A stretch of DNA of 64,000 nt, from NCBI RefSeq assembly GCF_030295915.1, contig NZ_AP027361.1, positions 62,001 through 126,000 on the forward strand, given 5' to 3'. Each line of letters starts with the position of its first letter. Within the stretch, counting starts at the first letter, position 1. Made by a program: the position numbers and the translations under genes. Positions 33,769-43,843 of the stretch are shown piece by piece. The notes below the pieces were generated by a model. It had not been told where the DNA came from and did no database searches. It worked only from the letters and a program-made list of their open reading frames with translations. Source of the DNA: Thalassotalea sediminis. Lineage in GTDB: Bacteria > Pseudomonadota > Gammaproteobacteria > Enterobacterales > Alteromonadaceae.

Positions 33769-34827
33769 ATGCACATTCGCAAAGCCGGTTTACTGGCAAC
33801 AGGTCTACTAACATTCGCTGGAACAGCGCATGCAGGATACGAAATCAAGCTGTCTGATGAAGACAAAATTACCTTTGGTGGATATATTCAAGGTGATATC
33901 CGTTATATTGATGGTAATGCAACCTCTACGTTAACCAATGATGATTTTTGGATTGGTCACGTTGTTAATGACGACATTTCTAATACACGTTTTTCTGCTA
34001 GTTCAACACGCTTTAATACCAAGTATGTTCATGGTGATATTACAGGCTTCATCGAAATGGACTTTTATGGTGGTGGAGGTAACGAGCGCCTAACCAATTC
34101 TCGTCATCCACGTTTACGTCATGCCTTTATTAAATATAAAAACTGGACGGTAGGGCAAACGTGGTCAACATTTGTTAATACAAGTGCGTTAGCGGAAGCT
34201 GCAGATTTTGGTGGTCCATTGGTTGCAGCAGCCTTTATTCGTCAAGATATGATTCGTTACACTAATGGAAACTTCCAAATTGCGATAGAAAACCCTGAAT
34301 CATATGGTGGTTATTCAGGTGCTGGCGGTTATGCCTCTAAAGATTCAGTACCTGATGTTATCGCTAAATATACCTTCTCAGGTGATTGGGGTAACGTATC
34401 TGTTGCTGGTGTCGCAAAACAACTTGAAACAGTGGGGGGAAATTCTGAATCAGGATTTGGCTATGGTATTGCTGGTCGAATTAAAACTGTTGGTAAAGAT
34501 GACTTTAGATTCCAACTTCATGGCGGGAATACTGGACGTTATGTAGGCGCGGCTGCCGCTACTGATTTAGTGGGCGAAGAAGTGGAAGAAACAACGTCTA
34601 TATCGGTTGCGTATCGTCACTTTTGGACGGAAACCATTCGTACCAACGTATTCTATGGCCGCACTGAAACCGAAGAGTCTGATCGCGAACGTACACATTG
34701 GGGGATTAACTTGTTTAAGAACATTACGCCTAAGCTTTCGTACGGTATAGAATTCGGTAACTTTGATGCCGATGATCTTGATGCTGATTCTGATTACGCT
34801 CAGCTTTCGGTTAAGTATGTTTTATAA
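33769..34827 (+). CDS. outer-membrane porin, DcaP-like
   Basis: 352-residue beta-barrel channel. Signal peptide MHIRKAGLLATGLLTFAGTAHA, mature start GYEIKLSDEDKITFGGYIQG, alternating strands throughout and a C-terminal aromatic/aliphatic strand (YAQLSVKYVL). The SSTRFNTKY and GQTWSTFVN...DFGGP segments fit the DcaP family of trimeric porins that admit dicarboxylates and similar anions. GGGGA lies 8 bases before the ATG at 33769, so I prefer it over 33754. A terminator follows. Confidence 0.87.
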   Translation: MHIRKAGLLATGLLTFAGTAHAGYEIKLSDEDKITFGGYIQGDIRYIDGNATSTLTNDDFWIGHVVNDDISNTRFSASSTRFNTKYVHGDITGFIEMDFYGGGGNERLTNSRHPRLRHAFIKYKNWTVGQTWSTFVNTSALAEAADFGGPLVAAAFIRQDMIRYTNGNFQIAIENPESYGGYSGAGGYASKDSVPDVIAKYTFSGDWGNVSVAGVAKQLETVGGNSESGFGYGIAGRIKTVGKDDFRFQLHGGNTGRYVGAAAATDLVGEEVEETTSISVAYRHFWTETIRTNVFYGRTETEESDRERTHWGINLFKNITPKLSYGIEFGNFDADDLDADSDYAQLSVKYVL

Positions 34828-34883
34828 AATTGCATTGATGATACGCCTTTTGCGTTAGTTGGCTTTTAAAAGGTCGACGTTAT

Positions 34884-34908
34884 AGGGAAGCTTTGCTTCC
34901 CTTTTTTT
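34884..34908 (+). terminator. Rho-independent terminator of the porin gene
   Basis: AGGGAAGC-TTT-GCTTCCCT (34884-34902) followed by seven T. 57 bases after the stop. Confidence 0.9.
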
Positions 34909-35127
34909 CTTTGCCATTTTAGTTGTATCATATAGTATTACCTAGGGGTAACTAAGTTATCCCTTTGTTTTATTTGAAATATCAGTAATTATGCATAATT
35001 TGTATATTTAATACACATTTAGCGCTTTCTGTACTCTTTTACTTAATAATTTGTTGTTTTTGTCGATATATTCTTTAATTAAGAAATAAAAACAACGAAT
35101 ACGATATCAACGGAACTTTTGAACTTC
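34909..35127. other. leader region before the PAS chemoreceptor
   Basis: Together with the porin trailer this makes a 300-base gap. AT-rich. GTCGATAT at about 35062 resembles a sigma-28 -10 (GCCGATAA), but the matching -35 is poor, so I do not call a flagellar promoter. Confidence 0.4.
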
Positions 35128-36660
35128 ATGAACACAACAAACAACGAAGTGACTTTTTCACCGTCCGAGCAGCTTGTCTCTGTTACTGATACGCAAGGTG
35201 TTATTTTATATGCTAACGATGACTTTTGTCGGATAGCAGGTTACAGCCAACAGGAGTTAGAAGGGGAGCATCATAATATTGTGCGCCACCCAGATATGCC
35301 AAAAGCCGCCTTTGCTGATCTTTGGCAGAAACTAAAACGCGGTGACTCATGGCGGGGCATGGTTAAAAACCGTTGTAAGAATGGTGATTATTATTGGGTT
35401 GATGCTTATGTTACACCCTTGTACGAACAAGATAAAATTGTCGGCTATCAATCTGTTCGTTGCTGCCCTACGGCTGAACAAAAACAAAAAGCTGAAGCAC
35501 TGTACCAACAAATAAATCAAGGAAAGTCGTTAAGTGAGTTTTCAACAAATGTGTCGTTGAAACGTTCTGTTGGAGCGGCTTTGTTATTTGTTGCTTTAGC
35601 GTTATCTGCTTATTTTATTTCTGTGCCTGCAGCGGGCGTATTGTTATTGACAGTGATGCTTCTTATTGCTCTCTTTAAAGACGAAATTATTGATGTTCCT
35701 AATCAAGTAACAGATTATCAACAGTCATTCGATAGCCCATCAAGGCTTATTTATAGCGGCACAGGTATTGCTGCATTGATGCGTTACCCCTTCTTAATGC
35801 AACAAGCAAAAGTAAGAACAATTCTTGGCAGAAGCCATGACTCAGGGAAAGGACTCGTTGAATTAGGTATTAAGTTAAAAGATACCTCTAGTCGTTCGTT
35901 AGAAGGGTTATTTAATGAAAATTCGCAATTGGATCAACTTGCCACTGCGATGACTGAAATGACAGCCACTGTTCAAGATGTGAGCCAAAGTACAACAGAT
36001 GCTTATGATAAAGTTGTCGCGATGCAGTCTGAATGTAATGAAGCTATTGGCGTAATTGATAACAGCCAAACAAAAATAGGTGTGTTGTCTGGAGAAGTAG
36101 AGTCGGCGGCCAGTATTGCCAGTAATTTGGTAAGCGACATTACGAAAATATCTGACATCATGACTGAAATTCAAGGCATTGCAGACCAAACTAATTTACT
36201 TGCTTTGAATGCAGCAATAGAGGCAGCGCGCGCTGGGGAACAAGGTCGAGGTTTTGCAGTCGTTGCCGATGAAGTAAGAACATTGGCTGGCCGCACACAA
36301 TCAGCGACTGAACAAATTCAAGGATCAGTTGTAGAACTTCAGCAAACGCTGCAACAGTGGAGTGAAACCATGATGTCGAGTAAAGGCGAAGCTGAATCTT
36401 GTGTAGCCGATGCGACAGAAGCGAAAGCTGGTATGGATCGCATTAAAGCGATGATGGATGACGTGACAGATATTGCTGGCCAAATTGCTACTGCTACAGA
36501 GCAACAAAGTGCGACAGCGGCAGAAATGACGCAAAATGTACATAAGATTGATAGTATTTCTAAAGAAAATACTGAAATTGCTGAGCAAGTAAATAATTAC
36601 GGCATTAGTGTAAATAAGAGTGCAGAAACACTAGAGTCGCTTAGCTCAACGTTTCGTTAA
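35128..36660 (+). CDS. PAS-containing chemoreceptor, Aer-like
   Basis: 510-residue methyl-accepting protein. N-terminal PAS domain (about 10-120) with the Aer-type signature [20 protein letters not shown] and [14 protein letters not shown], probably an FAD/redox sensor facing the cytoplasm. Then one short hydrophobic region (about 150-185, likely two helices making a hairpin anchor) and the signalling domain with the tip [20 protein letters not shown]. No periplasmic domain. This is the energy-taxis layout. A TTG start at 35119 is also in frame, but ATG is the better start. No C-terminal pentapeptide. Confidence 0.93.
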   Translation: MNTTNNEVTFSPSEQLVSVTDTQGVILYANDDFCRIAGYSQQELEGEHHNIVRHPDMPKAAFADLWQKLKRGDSWRGMVKNRCKNGDYYWVDAYVTPLYEQDKIVGYQSVRCCPTAEQKQKAEALYQQINQGKSLSEFSTNVSLKRSVGAALLFVALALSAYFISVPAAGVLLLTVMLLIALFKDEIIDVPNQVTDYQQSFDSPSRLIYSGTGIAALMRYPFLMQQAKVRTILGRSHDSGKGLVELGIKLKDTSSRSLEGLFNENSQLDQLATAMTEMTATVQDVSQSTTDAYDKVVAMQSECNEAIGVIDNSQTKIGVLSGEVESAASIASNLVSDITKISDIMTEIQGIADQTNLLALNAAIEAARAGEQGRGFAVVADEVRTLAGRTQSATEQIQGSVVELQQTLQQWSETMMSSKGEAESCVADATEAKAGMDRIKAMMDDVTDIAGQIATATEQQSATAAEMTQNVHKIDSISKENTEIAEQVNNYGISVNKSAETLESLSSTFR

Positions 36661-36672
36661 TGAGTAAAAAAT

Positions 36673-36708
36673 AAAAGGCAATTGAGTTTACGCCCAATTG
36701 CCTTTTTT
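36673..36708. terminator. bidirectional terminator between chemoreceptor and tex
   Basis: 12-bp stem AAAAGGCAATTG/CAATTGCCTTTT (36673-36684, 36695-36706) with a 10-base loop and T-runs on both strands, shared by the convergent chemoreceptor and tex genes. Confidence 0.9.
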
Positions 36709-36723
36709 ATTGTGCAAAATTTA

Positions 36724-39057
36724 TTACTTTTTGAGTTTTGCGAAAGCATCGGCAAACGCATTACCCATGGCAGCATTTTCTACTGATTTAGGTTTTTTAG
36801 TGTGGTTTTGATGCTTTGAATGATGTTTACCCTTTGCTTTTTCCTTTGGTGCAGTATTCGGCTGGTATTTCTGTTTAACTGGCGCTGATGCATCTTCTGT
36901 TAACCGCATTGTCAGACTAATACGTTTACGCTCTGCATCAACTTCAGTTACTTTTACTTTAACGATATCGCCTGCTTTTACCACATCGCGCGGGTCGGAA
37001 ATAAATTTATTAGTGATCGCTGAGATATGCACTAATCCATCTTGATGAACACCTAAATCAACAAAAGCACCAAAGTTGGCGACGTTAGAGACAACCCCTT
37101 CTAATATCATACCGACCTTTAAATCACTGATCTTTTCTACACCTTCAGTAAACTTTGCGGTTTTAAATTCAGGGCGAGGATCACGACCAGGCTTTTCGAG
37201 CTCCTTTATAACATCTTTTACCGTAATTTCTCCGAATTTATCATCAGTAAGTGACGCAACATCGACATTTTTTAATAATGTAACTTCATTGAGTAATTGT
37301 GACGTTGAGCTATTCAACTGTGCCACAAGTTTATCAACAATTGGATATGTTTCAGGGTGTACGCCAGAAGCGTCTAATGGATTGGTCCCCTCTGAAATTC
37401 TTAAAAAGCCAGCCGCTTGTTCGAATGCTTTTGGGCCAAGCCGTTCAACGGTTTTAATTTCTTTCCTATTATTAAATCTGCCATGTTGATCTCGGAATGA
37501 CACTATATTATTCGCGATGGTTTTATTTAATCCTGCTACACGTGTTAACAACGCCGCTGAGGCACTGTTTACATCTACGCCAACGGCATTCACACAGTCT
37601 TCAATAACGTCATCGAGTGTTTTACTGAGTTTGCTTTGACTTACATCATGCTGATATTGGCCAACACCAATGGCTTTTGGGTCAATCTTAACGAGTTCAG
37701 CTAATGGATCTTGTAAACGTCTAGCAATTGAAACCGCCCCTCGTATAGAAACATCGAGCTCAGGAAACTCTGCTGCGGCGAGTTCTGATGCTGAATAAAC
37801 CGACGCGCCTGCTTCACTCACTGTAATCTTTGTAATATCCGTATCACAATCGGTCAACACTTCAGCAAGTAACCGGTCAGTTTCACGAGATGCTGTGCCA
37901 TTACCAATCGCGATAAGTGTTACTTTGTGTTGCTTGCATAAATTAACCAAGGTTCTAACTGATTTCGCCCAATTATTTTGTGGTTGGTGTGGAAATATCG
38001 TTGCCGTTTGTAAAAGCTTGCCTGTGTCATCGACGACAGCAATTTTACAGCCGGTTCTAAAGCCAGGGTCTATCCCCATGGTTACTTTTGGGCCAGCTGG
38101 CGCTGCCATTAATAGATCGCGTAAGTTGCTGGCAAATACTTTAATGGCTTCGTGTTCTGCTTTCTCTCTTAATGAACCTAAAAACTCAGTTTCTAAAGAC
38201 TGACTGAATTTAACTTTCCATGCTAAATGTACCACTTTCGTCAAGAACTTCGCCGCCGGCTGTGACGATAGGTTTAGCTGATAATGTTCTACTATGACTT
38301 GTTCTGCAGAAGAGTAACTACTGTTATCCTGTTGTGGATCTACGTCAAGTGAGAGACTTAAAAAACCTTCGTTACGTCCTCTTAATAATGCTAATGCCCT
38401 ATGTGAAGGTATTTTAGTGACTTTTTCAGAGTACTCAAAATAGTCACGATATTTAGTGCCCTCTTTTTCTTTTCCTTTCGCTACTTTACTTTTAAGGTGC
38501 GCTTGTTGATTAATTAGCTTTCTTAATTTGGCGAGTAATGAAGCATCCTCAGCAAAGCGTTCGACTAGAATATAACTTGCACCTTCTAAAACCTTGGCTG
38601 TATTCTCAAACCCAGCAGCACTATTAATAAAACTTTCTGCCTCAACTTCTGGAGCAAGTTGCCATTGTTGAAAAAGATTATTCGCCAAAGGCTCTAAACC
38701 CGCTTCAATGGCAATTTGTCCTTTTGTTCTGCGTTTAGGACGATAAGGTAGGTATAGATCTTCAAGTCGTGTTTTATTGTCTGCAGCAATAATTTGTTGG
38801 CGCAACTGCGGCGTTAATTTATCTTGCTGCTCAATATTGAGCATAATAACTTGGCGTCGCTCTTCAAGATCTCGCAAATATTCTAAGCGTTGTGATAATG
38901 TTCTGAGGTGGCCGTCATCTAAGCCCTTTGTTGCTTCCTTACGGTACCTTGCAATAAAGGGCACTGTCGCCCCATCATCGAGTAAGGAAATTGCCGCAGT
39001 AACTTGATCAGTATTTACATTTAACTCTTGGGCAATTTTTTCAGCAATTGCAGACAT
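36724..39057 (-). CDS. tex: Tex-family transcription accessory protein
   Basis: 777-residue cytoplasmic nucleic-acid-binding protein. Tex N-terminal helical domain, YqgF-like RNase H-fold ([20 protein letters not shown]), a helix-hairpin-helix pair ([39 protein letters not shown]) and a C-terminal S1 RNA-binding domain (about 645-720: [20 protein letters not shown]), then a Lys-rich tail. Acts in transcription/RNA turnover; exact role uncertain. Found near greB, as in many gammaproteobacteria. Confidence 0.96.
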   Translation of the reverse strand: MSAIAEKIAQELNVNTDQVTAAISLLDDGATVPFIARYRKEATKGLDDGHLRTLSQRLEYLRDLEERRQVIMLNIEQQDKLTPQLRQQIIAADNKTRLEDLYLPYRPKRRTKGQIAIEAGLEPLANNLFQQWQLAPEVEAESFINSAAGFENTAKVLEGASYILVERFAEDASLLAKLRKLINQQAHLKSKVAKGKEKEGTKYRDYFEYSEKVTKIPSHRALALLRGRNEGFLSLSLDVDPQQDNSSYSSAEQVIVEHYQLNLSSQPAAKFLTKVVHLAWKVKFSQSLETEFLGSLREKAEHEAIKVFASNLRDLLMAAPAGPKVTMGIDPGFRTGCKIAVVDDTGKLLQTATIFPHQPQNNWAKSVRTLVNLCKQHKVTLIAIGNGTASRETDRLLAEVLTDCDTDITKITVSEAGASVYSASELAAAEFPELDVSIRGAVSIARRLQDPLAELVKIDPKAIGVGQYQHDVSQSKLSKTLDDVIEDCVNAVGVDVNSASAALLTRVAGLNKTIANNIVSFRDQHGRFNNRKEIKTVERLGPKAFEQAAGFLRISEGTNPLDASGVHPETYPIVDKLVAQLNSSTSQLLNEVTLLKNVDVASLTDDKFGEITVKDVIKELEKPGRDPRPEFKTAKFTEGVEKISDLKVGMILEGVVSNVANFGAFVDLGVHQDGLVHISAITNKFISDPRDVVKAGDIVKVKVTEVDAERKRISLTMRLTEDASAPVKQKYQPNTAPKEKAKGKHHSKHQNHTKKPKSVENAAMGNAFADAFAKLKK

Positions 39058-39222
39058 TAGTGATAATCCTATAAAGTCATCATTATTTTTACCCTTATAT
39101 ATGGGTCTAAATGCTAATTTCTAGGTGTAAAAGAAGATTCGCGTTAAATTATGTGGGTAAAAGCAACCTGACTTACCATAAAACTTAACCATTGCTGTGT
39201 GTTTTACGGTAAGTTTAGCTAA

Positions 39223-39789
39223 TTATTCCATCATAGCGCTGTCAAGGTCTTTAACTGGGAAACTCTTTGCAAAGGCGATAACGGTTTCTTTGCTTGCAGT
39301 GTCAGATTCAAATGCAAGCATGCCGCCACTTTTAAGCGAAATGGTTAATGTTGTTGCGCCGCTATCATGATCAATACTTGCATTTCTTCGTTGAATACGT
39401 ACCTTGTTGTTGCTTGATGTCATGCCAAACTGCGCGAGTGCGGCAAAGGCTGACGCTGCGGCACCATTATTACCTGTTGTAAGTGTGACGCGAATATATG
39501 TGTCTTCATGCGTGTACTCACGTTCAACAATGTTCATACCCATAGCTGATTGTTGTGATATTTCATCACCAGTAAAATTGTTTATTTCGTCTTTAAAAAA
39601 GCTACTGATTTGATTATTTTTAATTTGTTCTAATTGGGTAACACACCAACGGGCTTCTTCAAGTGCCCCTTCAAGGTCGCCACTTTCAAATAATTTAGCT
39701 GCTTTATTACAAAGAGTGCTTGGATTTTCTTCATTTGCATAGCTTGAAAAGCTTAATGTACAAACGAACAGTAAAAGTGAATACTTCAT
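39223..39789 (-). CDS. secreted hypothetical protein
   Basis: 188 residues with signal peptide (MKYSLLLFVCTLSFSSYA). After it comes a TPR-like helical pair (CNKAAKLFESGDLEGALEEA) and a domain of beta strands (REYTHEDTYIRVTLTTGNNG, TTLTISLKSGGMLAFES). I do not recognise a named family. The layout, a short helical module and a small beta domain, suggests a periplasmic binding or sensing protein. Monocistronic, 165 bases from tex. Confidence 0.7.
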   Translation of the reverse strand: MKYSLLLFVCTLSFSSYANEENPSTLCNKAAKLFESGDLEGALEEARWCVTQLEQIKNNQISSFFKDEINNFTGDEISQQSAMGMNIVEREYTHEDTYIRVTLTTGNNGAAASAFAALAQFGMTSSNNKVRIQRRNASIDHDSGATTLTISLKSGGMLAFESDTASKETVIAFAKSFPVKDLDSAMME

Positions 39790-39959
39790 GGTAAATGTCC
39801 TTATCTATCTGTGGTTCAACGCTTAATTGTATGAAAATTGTACTCATTTAAACAGGAGAAATATATATTTGTTTAACTTTTTTAACTAAACGTTGATTTT
39901 GCTTGTTTGTATGCCACTTAAGCCTTATATAGAGAGTAAAGAGAATTGAAGTATATGCA

Positions 39960-40436
39960 ATGAAACGTAGTCATTATATTACTCGAGAGGGCTGGGAAAG
40001 GTTAGATCGAGAACTTAAATATCTGTGGAAAGAAGAGCGTCCACGCGTAACAAAGGCGGTATCAGAAGCTGCAGCTTTAGGTGATAGAAGTGAAAATGCC
40101 GAATATATTTATGGTAAGAAGCGGCTTCGTGAAATTGATAGGCGAGTGCGCTTTTTATCAAAACGGCTAGATGAACTCAATATTGTTTACCCCGAGAAAC
40201 AACAAGAGGGTAGAGTGTTTTTCGGTGCTTGGGTTAAAGTTATCGATGAAAACGAGAATACCTTTACTTACCGTATTGTCGGCGCAGATGAATGGGACAT
40301 TAAAAAAGGTGAGATCAGTATTGATTCTCCTGTTGCTAGAGCCTTAATTGGTAAGCGTGTTGACGATGAAGTGATAGTAAATACGCCAGAAGGTGAGCGA
40401 ATCTTAGATGTGCTAGCAATTTGGTATCACCAGTAA
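39960..40436 (+). CDS. greB: transcription elongation factor GreB
   Basis: 158-residue Gre factor that enters the RNA polymerase secondary channel and stimulates cleavage of backtracked RNA. N-terminal coiled coil with the GreB-type start YITREGWERLDRELKYLWKE, tip acidic pair in LGDRSENAEY, and C-terminal FKBP-like domain (DEWDIKKGEISIDSPVARAL). GreB rather than GreA by the KYLWKEERPRVTK and RRVRFLSKRLDEL segments. The stop codon lies inside the hairpin at 40430. Confidence 0.96.
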   Translation: MKRSHYITREGWERLDRELKYLWKEERPRVTKAVSEAAALGDRSENAEYIYGKKRLREIDRRVRFLSKRLDELNIVYPEKQQEGRVFFGAWVKVIDENENTFTYRIVGADEWDIKKGEISIDSPVARALIGKRVDDEVIVNTPEGERILDVLAIWYHQ

Positions 40437-40483
40437 AGCGCAATACTTTGCGCTTTACTGGGTAATGTACCAGCTTACATTAC
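40430..40483. terminator. tandem hairpins between greB and cyclophilin gene
   Basis: First hairpin: a perfect 14-bp stem CCAGTAAAGCGCAA/TTGCGCTTTACTGG (40430-40443, 40448-40461) that includes the greB stop. Second: GTAATGTA/TACATTAC (40462-40469, 40476-40483) followed by TTTAGTTTTTA, overlapping the stop of the convergent gene. The second stem with its T-rich tail fits termination of greB. Confidence 0.65.
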
Positions 40484-41320
40484 TTTAGTTTTTATTGTGC
40501 TTTGGCAGATGTCTAGAATTGGCGGCTGTTTTTTATAAAAGAAAGGATTATCTCGCAAGCGTTTTTGAGTAATCTTTTTGGCGTACAGCGCATTATCGGT
40601 GTTTTCTACCAAAATTGTGAATTGTTCTTCCTTGGGTAAATCAGCCATTATGTTCACGCTTTTTATTTGCGTGTATTGCGCAGAGTCTACTTCAGGTTGT
40701 CCTTCGGAAACAGCAGTACGTTTTATTGCCTGGACATGCTCCATGCCAAGAATGACACGGCCAAATATTGTCATAATACGATCCAAATATCGCGTCGCTT
40801 GCCCAATCGTAATATAAAAGTGACTTGTGCCGGTATTTGGTGCAGATTCTCTTGCCATGGCAATTACACCGGGGCAGTGCAACAACCATGCTTTGTTCTC
40901 TTTGGCAGAATAACCAACTGAAAAACCTTGTTTAAAACCCGTTTGAGGCGCAAACATATCTTTGTTTTGTACTAAGGTAAATGACCAATTTTCCGGCGTA
41001 ATAATCTCTTCTTCGATCAGTAAAGGAGGAACTTTTTTGTCTTTTGCCGATCCATCTTTTGGCCCTGCTTGTGCAACAAACCCGTCAATAACTCGATAAA
41101 AGTGTTCGTTGTCGTAGAAACCGTCGCGCACAAGTTGTTTAAAGCGTGCCACATGCTTGGGGGCAAACGTAGGAGCGAGCTCTAAAAAAACATTGCCCTG
41201 TGGTAAAGCTATAACAACAATGTTTTCTGAGGATACTTTGCGCCAGTTGTCGCTGGATTCTGCGGCTATACAGGGCGTTAATGTTAGTAGGGTGATTAAC
41301 GTGAGTATTGTTTTTAACAT
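40475..41320 (-). CDS. periplasmic peptidyl-prolyl isomerase, cyclophilin
   Basis: 281 residues with signal peptide (to about residue 20, TPCIAA). A cyclophilin domain follows: NVFLELAPTFAPKHVARFKQ, FYDNEHFYRVIDGFVAQAG, NTGTSHFYITIGQATRYLD. It speeds folding of envelope proteins. Longer than E. coli PpiA because of an insertion after the active-site strand and a C-terminal extension of some 70 residues (ILVENTDNALYAKKITQKRL). This pattern occurs in Alteromonadales proteins of this type. Confidence 0.92.
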   Translation of the reverse strand: MLKTILTLITLLTLTPCIAAESSDNWRKVSSENIVVIALPQGNVFLELAPTFAPKHVARFKQLVRDGFYDNEHFYRVIDGFVAQAGPKDGSAKDKKVPPLLIEEEIITPENWSFTLVQNKDMFAPQTGFKQGFSVGYSAKENKAWLLHCPGVIAMARESAPNTGTSHFYITIGQATRYLDRIMTIFGRVILGMEHVQAIKRTAVSEGQPEVDSAQYTQIKSVNIMADLPKEEQFTILVENTDNALYAKKITQKRLRDNPFFYKKQPPILDICQSTIKTKVM

Positions 41321-41438
41321 TACTATTTCCTAAAGCATGATAAGTAGTTACGTTAACCCAACTTGCTTGGCGTGATCAAGAGAGCTTGTTAATATATAGC
41401 GGCTTCCCTTTATTACACATTTTTCTTTGGAGAAAACA

Positions 41439-42149
41439 TTGAATAAAAGTCTACTAACCAACGTATTGGCATTTATTGTCGTGGTAACTGGCTATCTGCT
41501 TTCTTATGATATTCTGTATGCGGTAGGTCTTTTTGCTTTGTCTGGTGCCATTACCAATTGGCTTGCTGTTCATATGTTATTTGAAAAAGTGCCTTTACTG
41601 TATGGTTCTGGTGTTATTCCATCTCGCTTCGAAGAGTTTAAGGTGGCTATACGTCAGCTTATGATGGAGCAATTTTTTACTGAGGAAAATATTGACCGAT
41701 TTTTATCTGATAGCGCCGGTAAAGCGAGTACGTTTGATTTAGTACCTGTTATCGATCAAGTAGATTTGTCACCTGCATTTGACAATTTGGTCAGCGTTAT
41801 AGAAACGTCATCTTTTGGCAATATGCTTGCAATGGTTGGTGGCAAAGAAGCACTAGAGCCTATGCGAGAACCCTTTATCGTCAAAATGAAGGAAACGGTC
41901 AGTGATATCTCAAAAAGTGAGCATTTTAATGAGATCTTACGTTCACAACTTGAGCAACCAAATGTTATTGCTGAAATGCGAGAAAAAGTAAGCAGTATTA
42001 TTGAACAAAGGCTAAATGAATTAACCCCGAAATTAGTTAAAGAGATTGTCCAAGAGATGATTCGTCAACATCTCGGTTGGCTTGTTGTATGGGGTGGTAT
42101 TTTCGGCGGGCTTATTGGTTTTATTGCTGCTGTTACTGGTAATTTTTAG
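41439..42149 (+). CDS. DUF445 membrane protein, TTG start
   Basis: 236 residues of the DUF445 family. Two helices at the N-terminus (about 5-38, FIVVVTGYLLSYD / AVGLFALSGAITNWLAVHML) carry the family signature GAITNWLAVHMLFEKVPLLYGSG(V)IP, then a helical soluble part and a C-terminal helix (WLVVWGGIFGGLIGFIAAVT). Function unknown. TTG at 41439 has GGAG 6 bases before it; a TTG at 41427 also exists, but its codon precedes the ribosome site. Confidence 0.87.
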   Translation: MNKSLLTNVLAFIVVVTGYLLSYDILYAVGLFALSGAITNWLAVHMLFEKVPLLYGSGVIPSRFEEFKVAIRQLMMEQFFTEENIDRFLSDSAGKASTFDLVPVIDQVDLSPAFDNLVSVIETSSFGNMLAMVGGKEALEPMREPFIVKMKETVSDISKSEHFNEILRSQLEQPNVIAEMREKVSSIIEQRLNELTPKLVKEIVQEMIRQHLGWLVVWGGIFGGLIGFIAAVTGNF

Positions 42150-42159
42150 CGTATTAGCC

Positions 42160-42171
42160 GCAAAATTTTGC
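42160..42171. promoter_or_regulatory. 12-bp perfect palindrome
   Basis: GCAAAATTTTGC, 10 bases after the DUF445 stop. No T-tract follows. Could be an operator of the aminotransferase gene or chance. Confidence 0.25.
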
Positions 42172-42279
42172 AGAGATGAAGTGTTTAGAGTTCGTTGCAT
42201 GTATAGTCTTAAAATGAGTACATTTTTGCAAAAGAATTTCGTTAGTGCCTTTTGTACTAATAGGTAACGGTTTTTTCTG

Positions 42280-42293
42280 TTAAAGCGCTTTAA
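42280..42293. promoter_or_regulatory. 14-bp perfect palindrome, LacI-type operator candidate
   Basis: TTAAAGCGCTTTAA, 114 bases before the aminotransferase ATG. The centre (AAAGCGCTTT) has the CpG-centred even palindrome form of LacI/GalR operators. A partial repeat GCGCTTTAAT recurs 34 bases later (from about 42320). Confidence 0.4.
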
Positions 42294-42407
42294 TTTTCAC
42301 CTGATTATCGCTATGCTTGCGCTTTAATATCGGGATTTTATTAGCATTCAGTGCGATGGCGCATTGCCGATGCAAAATCTCACACTATGTATAAGGTAAA
42401 TGGAGAC

Positions 42408-43595
42408 ATGTTTGGTAGCTTAAAGGCATTGCCGGCCGATCCTATTTTAGGTTTATTGGCAAAATATCGTGAAGATGCAAATCCACAAAAAATTGATTTA
42501 GGTGTGGGTGTTTATAAAGATGAAGCAGGGCACACTGCTATACTTAAGTGTGTTAAAACCGCTGAAAAATATCGAAACGATACCGAAGATACCAAGGTTT
42601 ATATTGGCCCGACGGGCTCTCCTTTATTCAATGATGAGATGTCGACACTCATTTTTGGTGATCATAAAGTACTTAGTGAAAACCGTGCTAGAACTGTTTC
42701 TACACCAGGTGGTACGGGTGCATTACGCGTAGCAGCAGAGTTTATTAAATCGTGTAAAGCTGGCGCAACCATTTGGGTCTCAAATCCTACATGGGCAAAC
42801 CATACAGGGCTTTTCGAAGCAGCAGGGTTAACGGTTAAAACATATCCCTATTATGATCATGAGAACAAATGCTTAGATTTTGACGGTATGCTTGCAGCGT
42901 TAAAAGAAGTCAGCCCTGATGATGCAGTATTACTTCACGCGTGTTGCCATAATCCAAGCGGTATGGACTTGAATCAAGAACAATGGAAGCAAGTTACCGA
43001 AGTGGCTAAAGATATCGGTTTTTTACCGGTTGTTGATATGGCATATCAAGGTTTCGGTACTGGGTTAGATGAAGATGCAGCCGGTTTACGTTTGCTTGCT
43101 GATAACGTAGAAGAAATGATTGTTTGTAGTTCTTGTTCTAAAAACTTTGGTTTATATCGAGAAAGAATAGGCGCCACTACAATTATTGGTAAATCTTCTT
43201 CAAGTATTGATATAGCATACTCTGTATTGTTGTCAGTTGTCCGTGTTATCTATTCAATGCCTCCTGCTCATGGTGCGGCGTTAGTCGAAACTATTCTATC
43301 TTCTGAGGAGTTACGTCAGCAATGGCACCAAGAGCTCGCTGAAATGCGTGATAGAATTAATGGTAATCGCCAATTGCTTGTCGATAAACTAAAGGAAAAC
43401 GGCGTTTCAAGAGACTTTAGTTTTATTACACGTCAAAATGGTATGTTTTCTTTCTTAGGTATAACGCCTGAGCAAGTACAGCGCCTACAGGATGAATATA
43501 GTATCTATATGGTTGGTTCTAGTCGTATGAGTATTGCAGGTATTGCAAAGAGTAATGTTGATTACCTAGCGAAATCGATTGCCAAAGTACTGTAA
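42408..43595 (+). CDS. aspartate/aromatic amino-acid aminotransferase (class I)
   Basis: 395-residue PLP enzyme, same length as AspC/TyrB. Catalytic K245 in SSCSKNFGLYRERIGA, aspartate and tyrosine in VDMAYQGFG, and substrate Arg near the C-terminus (SSRMSIAGI). The family N-terminus FGSLKALPADPILGLLAKYR begins at 42408, so I place the start there although frames extend to 42351. It interconverts aspartate or aromatic amino acids with 2-oxoacids. AspC versus TyrB cannot be decided here. Confidence 0.94.
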   Translation: MFGSLKALPADPILGLLAKYREDANPQKIDLGVGVYKDEAGHTAILKCVKTAEKYRNDTEDTKVYIGPTGSPLFNDEMSTLIFGDHKVLSENRARTVSTPGGTGALRVAAEFIKSCKAGATIWVSNPTWANHTGLFEAAGLTVKTYPYYDHENKCLDFDGMLAALKEVSPDDAVLLHACCHNPSGMDLNQEQWKQVTEVAKDIGFLPVVDMAYQGFGTGLDEDAAGLRLLADNVEEMIVCSSCSKNFGLYRERIGATTIIGKSSSSIDIAYSVLLSVVRVIYSMPPAHGAALVETILSSEELRQQWHQELAEMRDRINGNRQLLVDKLKENGVSRDFSFITRQNGMFSFLGITPEQVQRLQDEYSIYMVGSSRMSIAGIAKSNVDYLAKSIAKVL

Positions 43596-43615
43596 ATACC
43601 GTACTCAACCATGTT

Positions 43616-43645
43616 AAAAACCGGACAACGTTGTTCGGTTTTTTT
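43616..43645 (+). terminator. Rho-independent terminator of the aminotransferase gene
   Basis: 13-bp stem AAAAACCGGACAA/TTGTTCGGTTTTT (one G-T pair) with CG loop and seven T (43639-43645). 21 bases after the stop. Confidence 0.9.
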
Positions 43646-43812
43646 GTATTTGTCTTTAAATTTTGTTGATCGTTTAAGTGATATTTTTAAAGGATAGATA
43701 TTTACAAGCTGCTTTAAGCAAGTTGTGATTGACTAGAGGATGCTTGACAAAGTCTCGCTGTTTTTAACACGTTGTGCTTTAGCGGTAGCGTTAGAAAGTG
43801 TAGGTAGATGTT

Positions 43813-43836
43813 GAAGCAGCGGTTTATCGCTGCTTC
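43813..43836 (-). terminator. hairpin after the PEP-CTERM gene
   Basis: GAAGCAGCG-GTTTAT-CGCTGCTTC, a perfect 9-bp stem 7 bases after the stop of the leftward gene. No T-run follows, so termination is uncertain. Confidence 0.5.
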
Positions 43837-43843
43837 ACTTATT

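Noticed and set aside
35040..35075. sigma-28 flagellar promoter before the PAS chemoreceptor
   Set aside because: GTCGATAT resembles the -10, but the sequence 11 bases upstream matches TAAAGTTT at only about half the positions.
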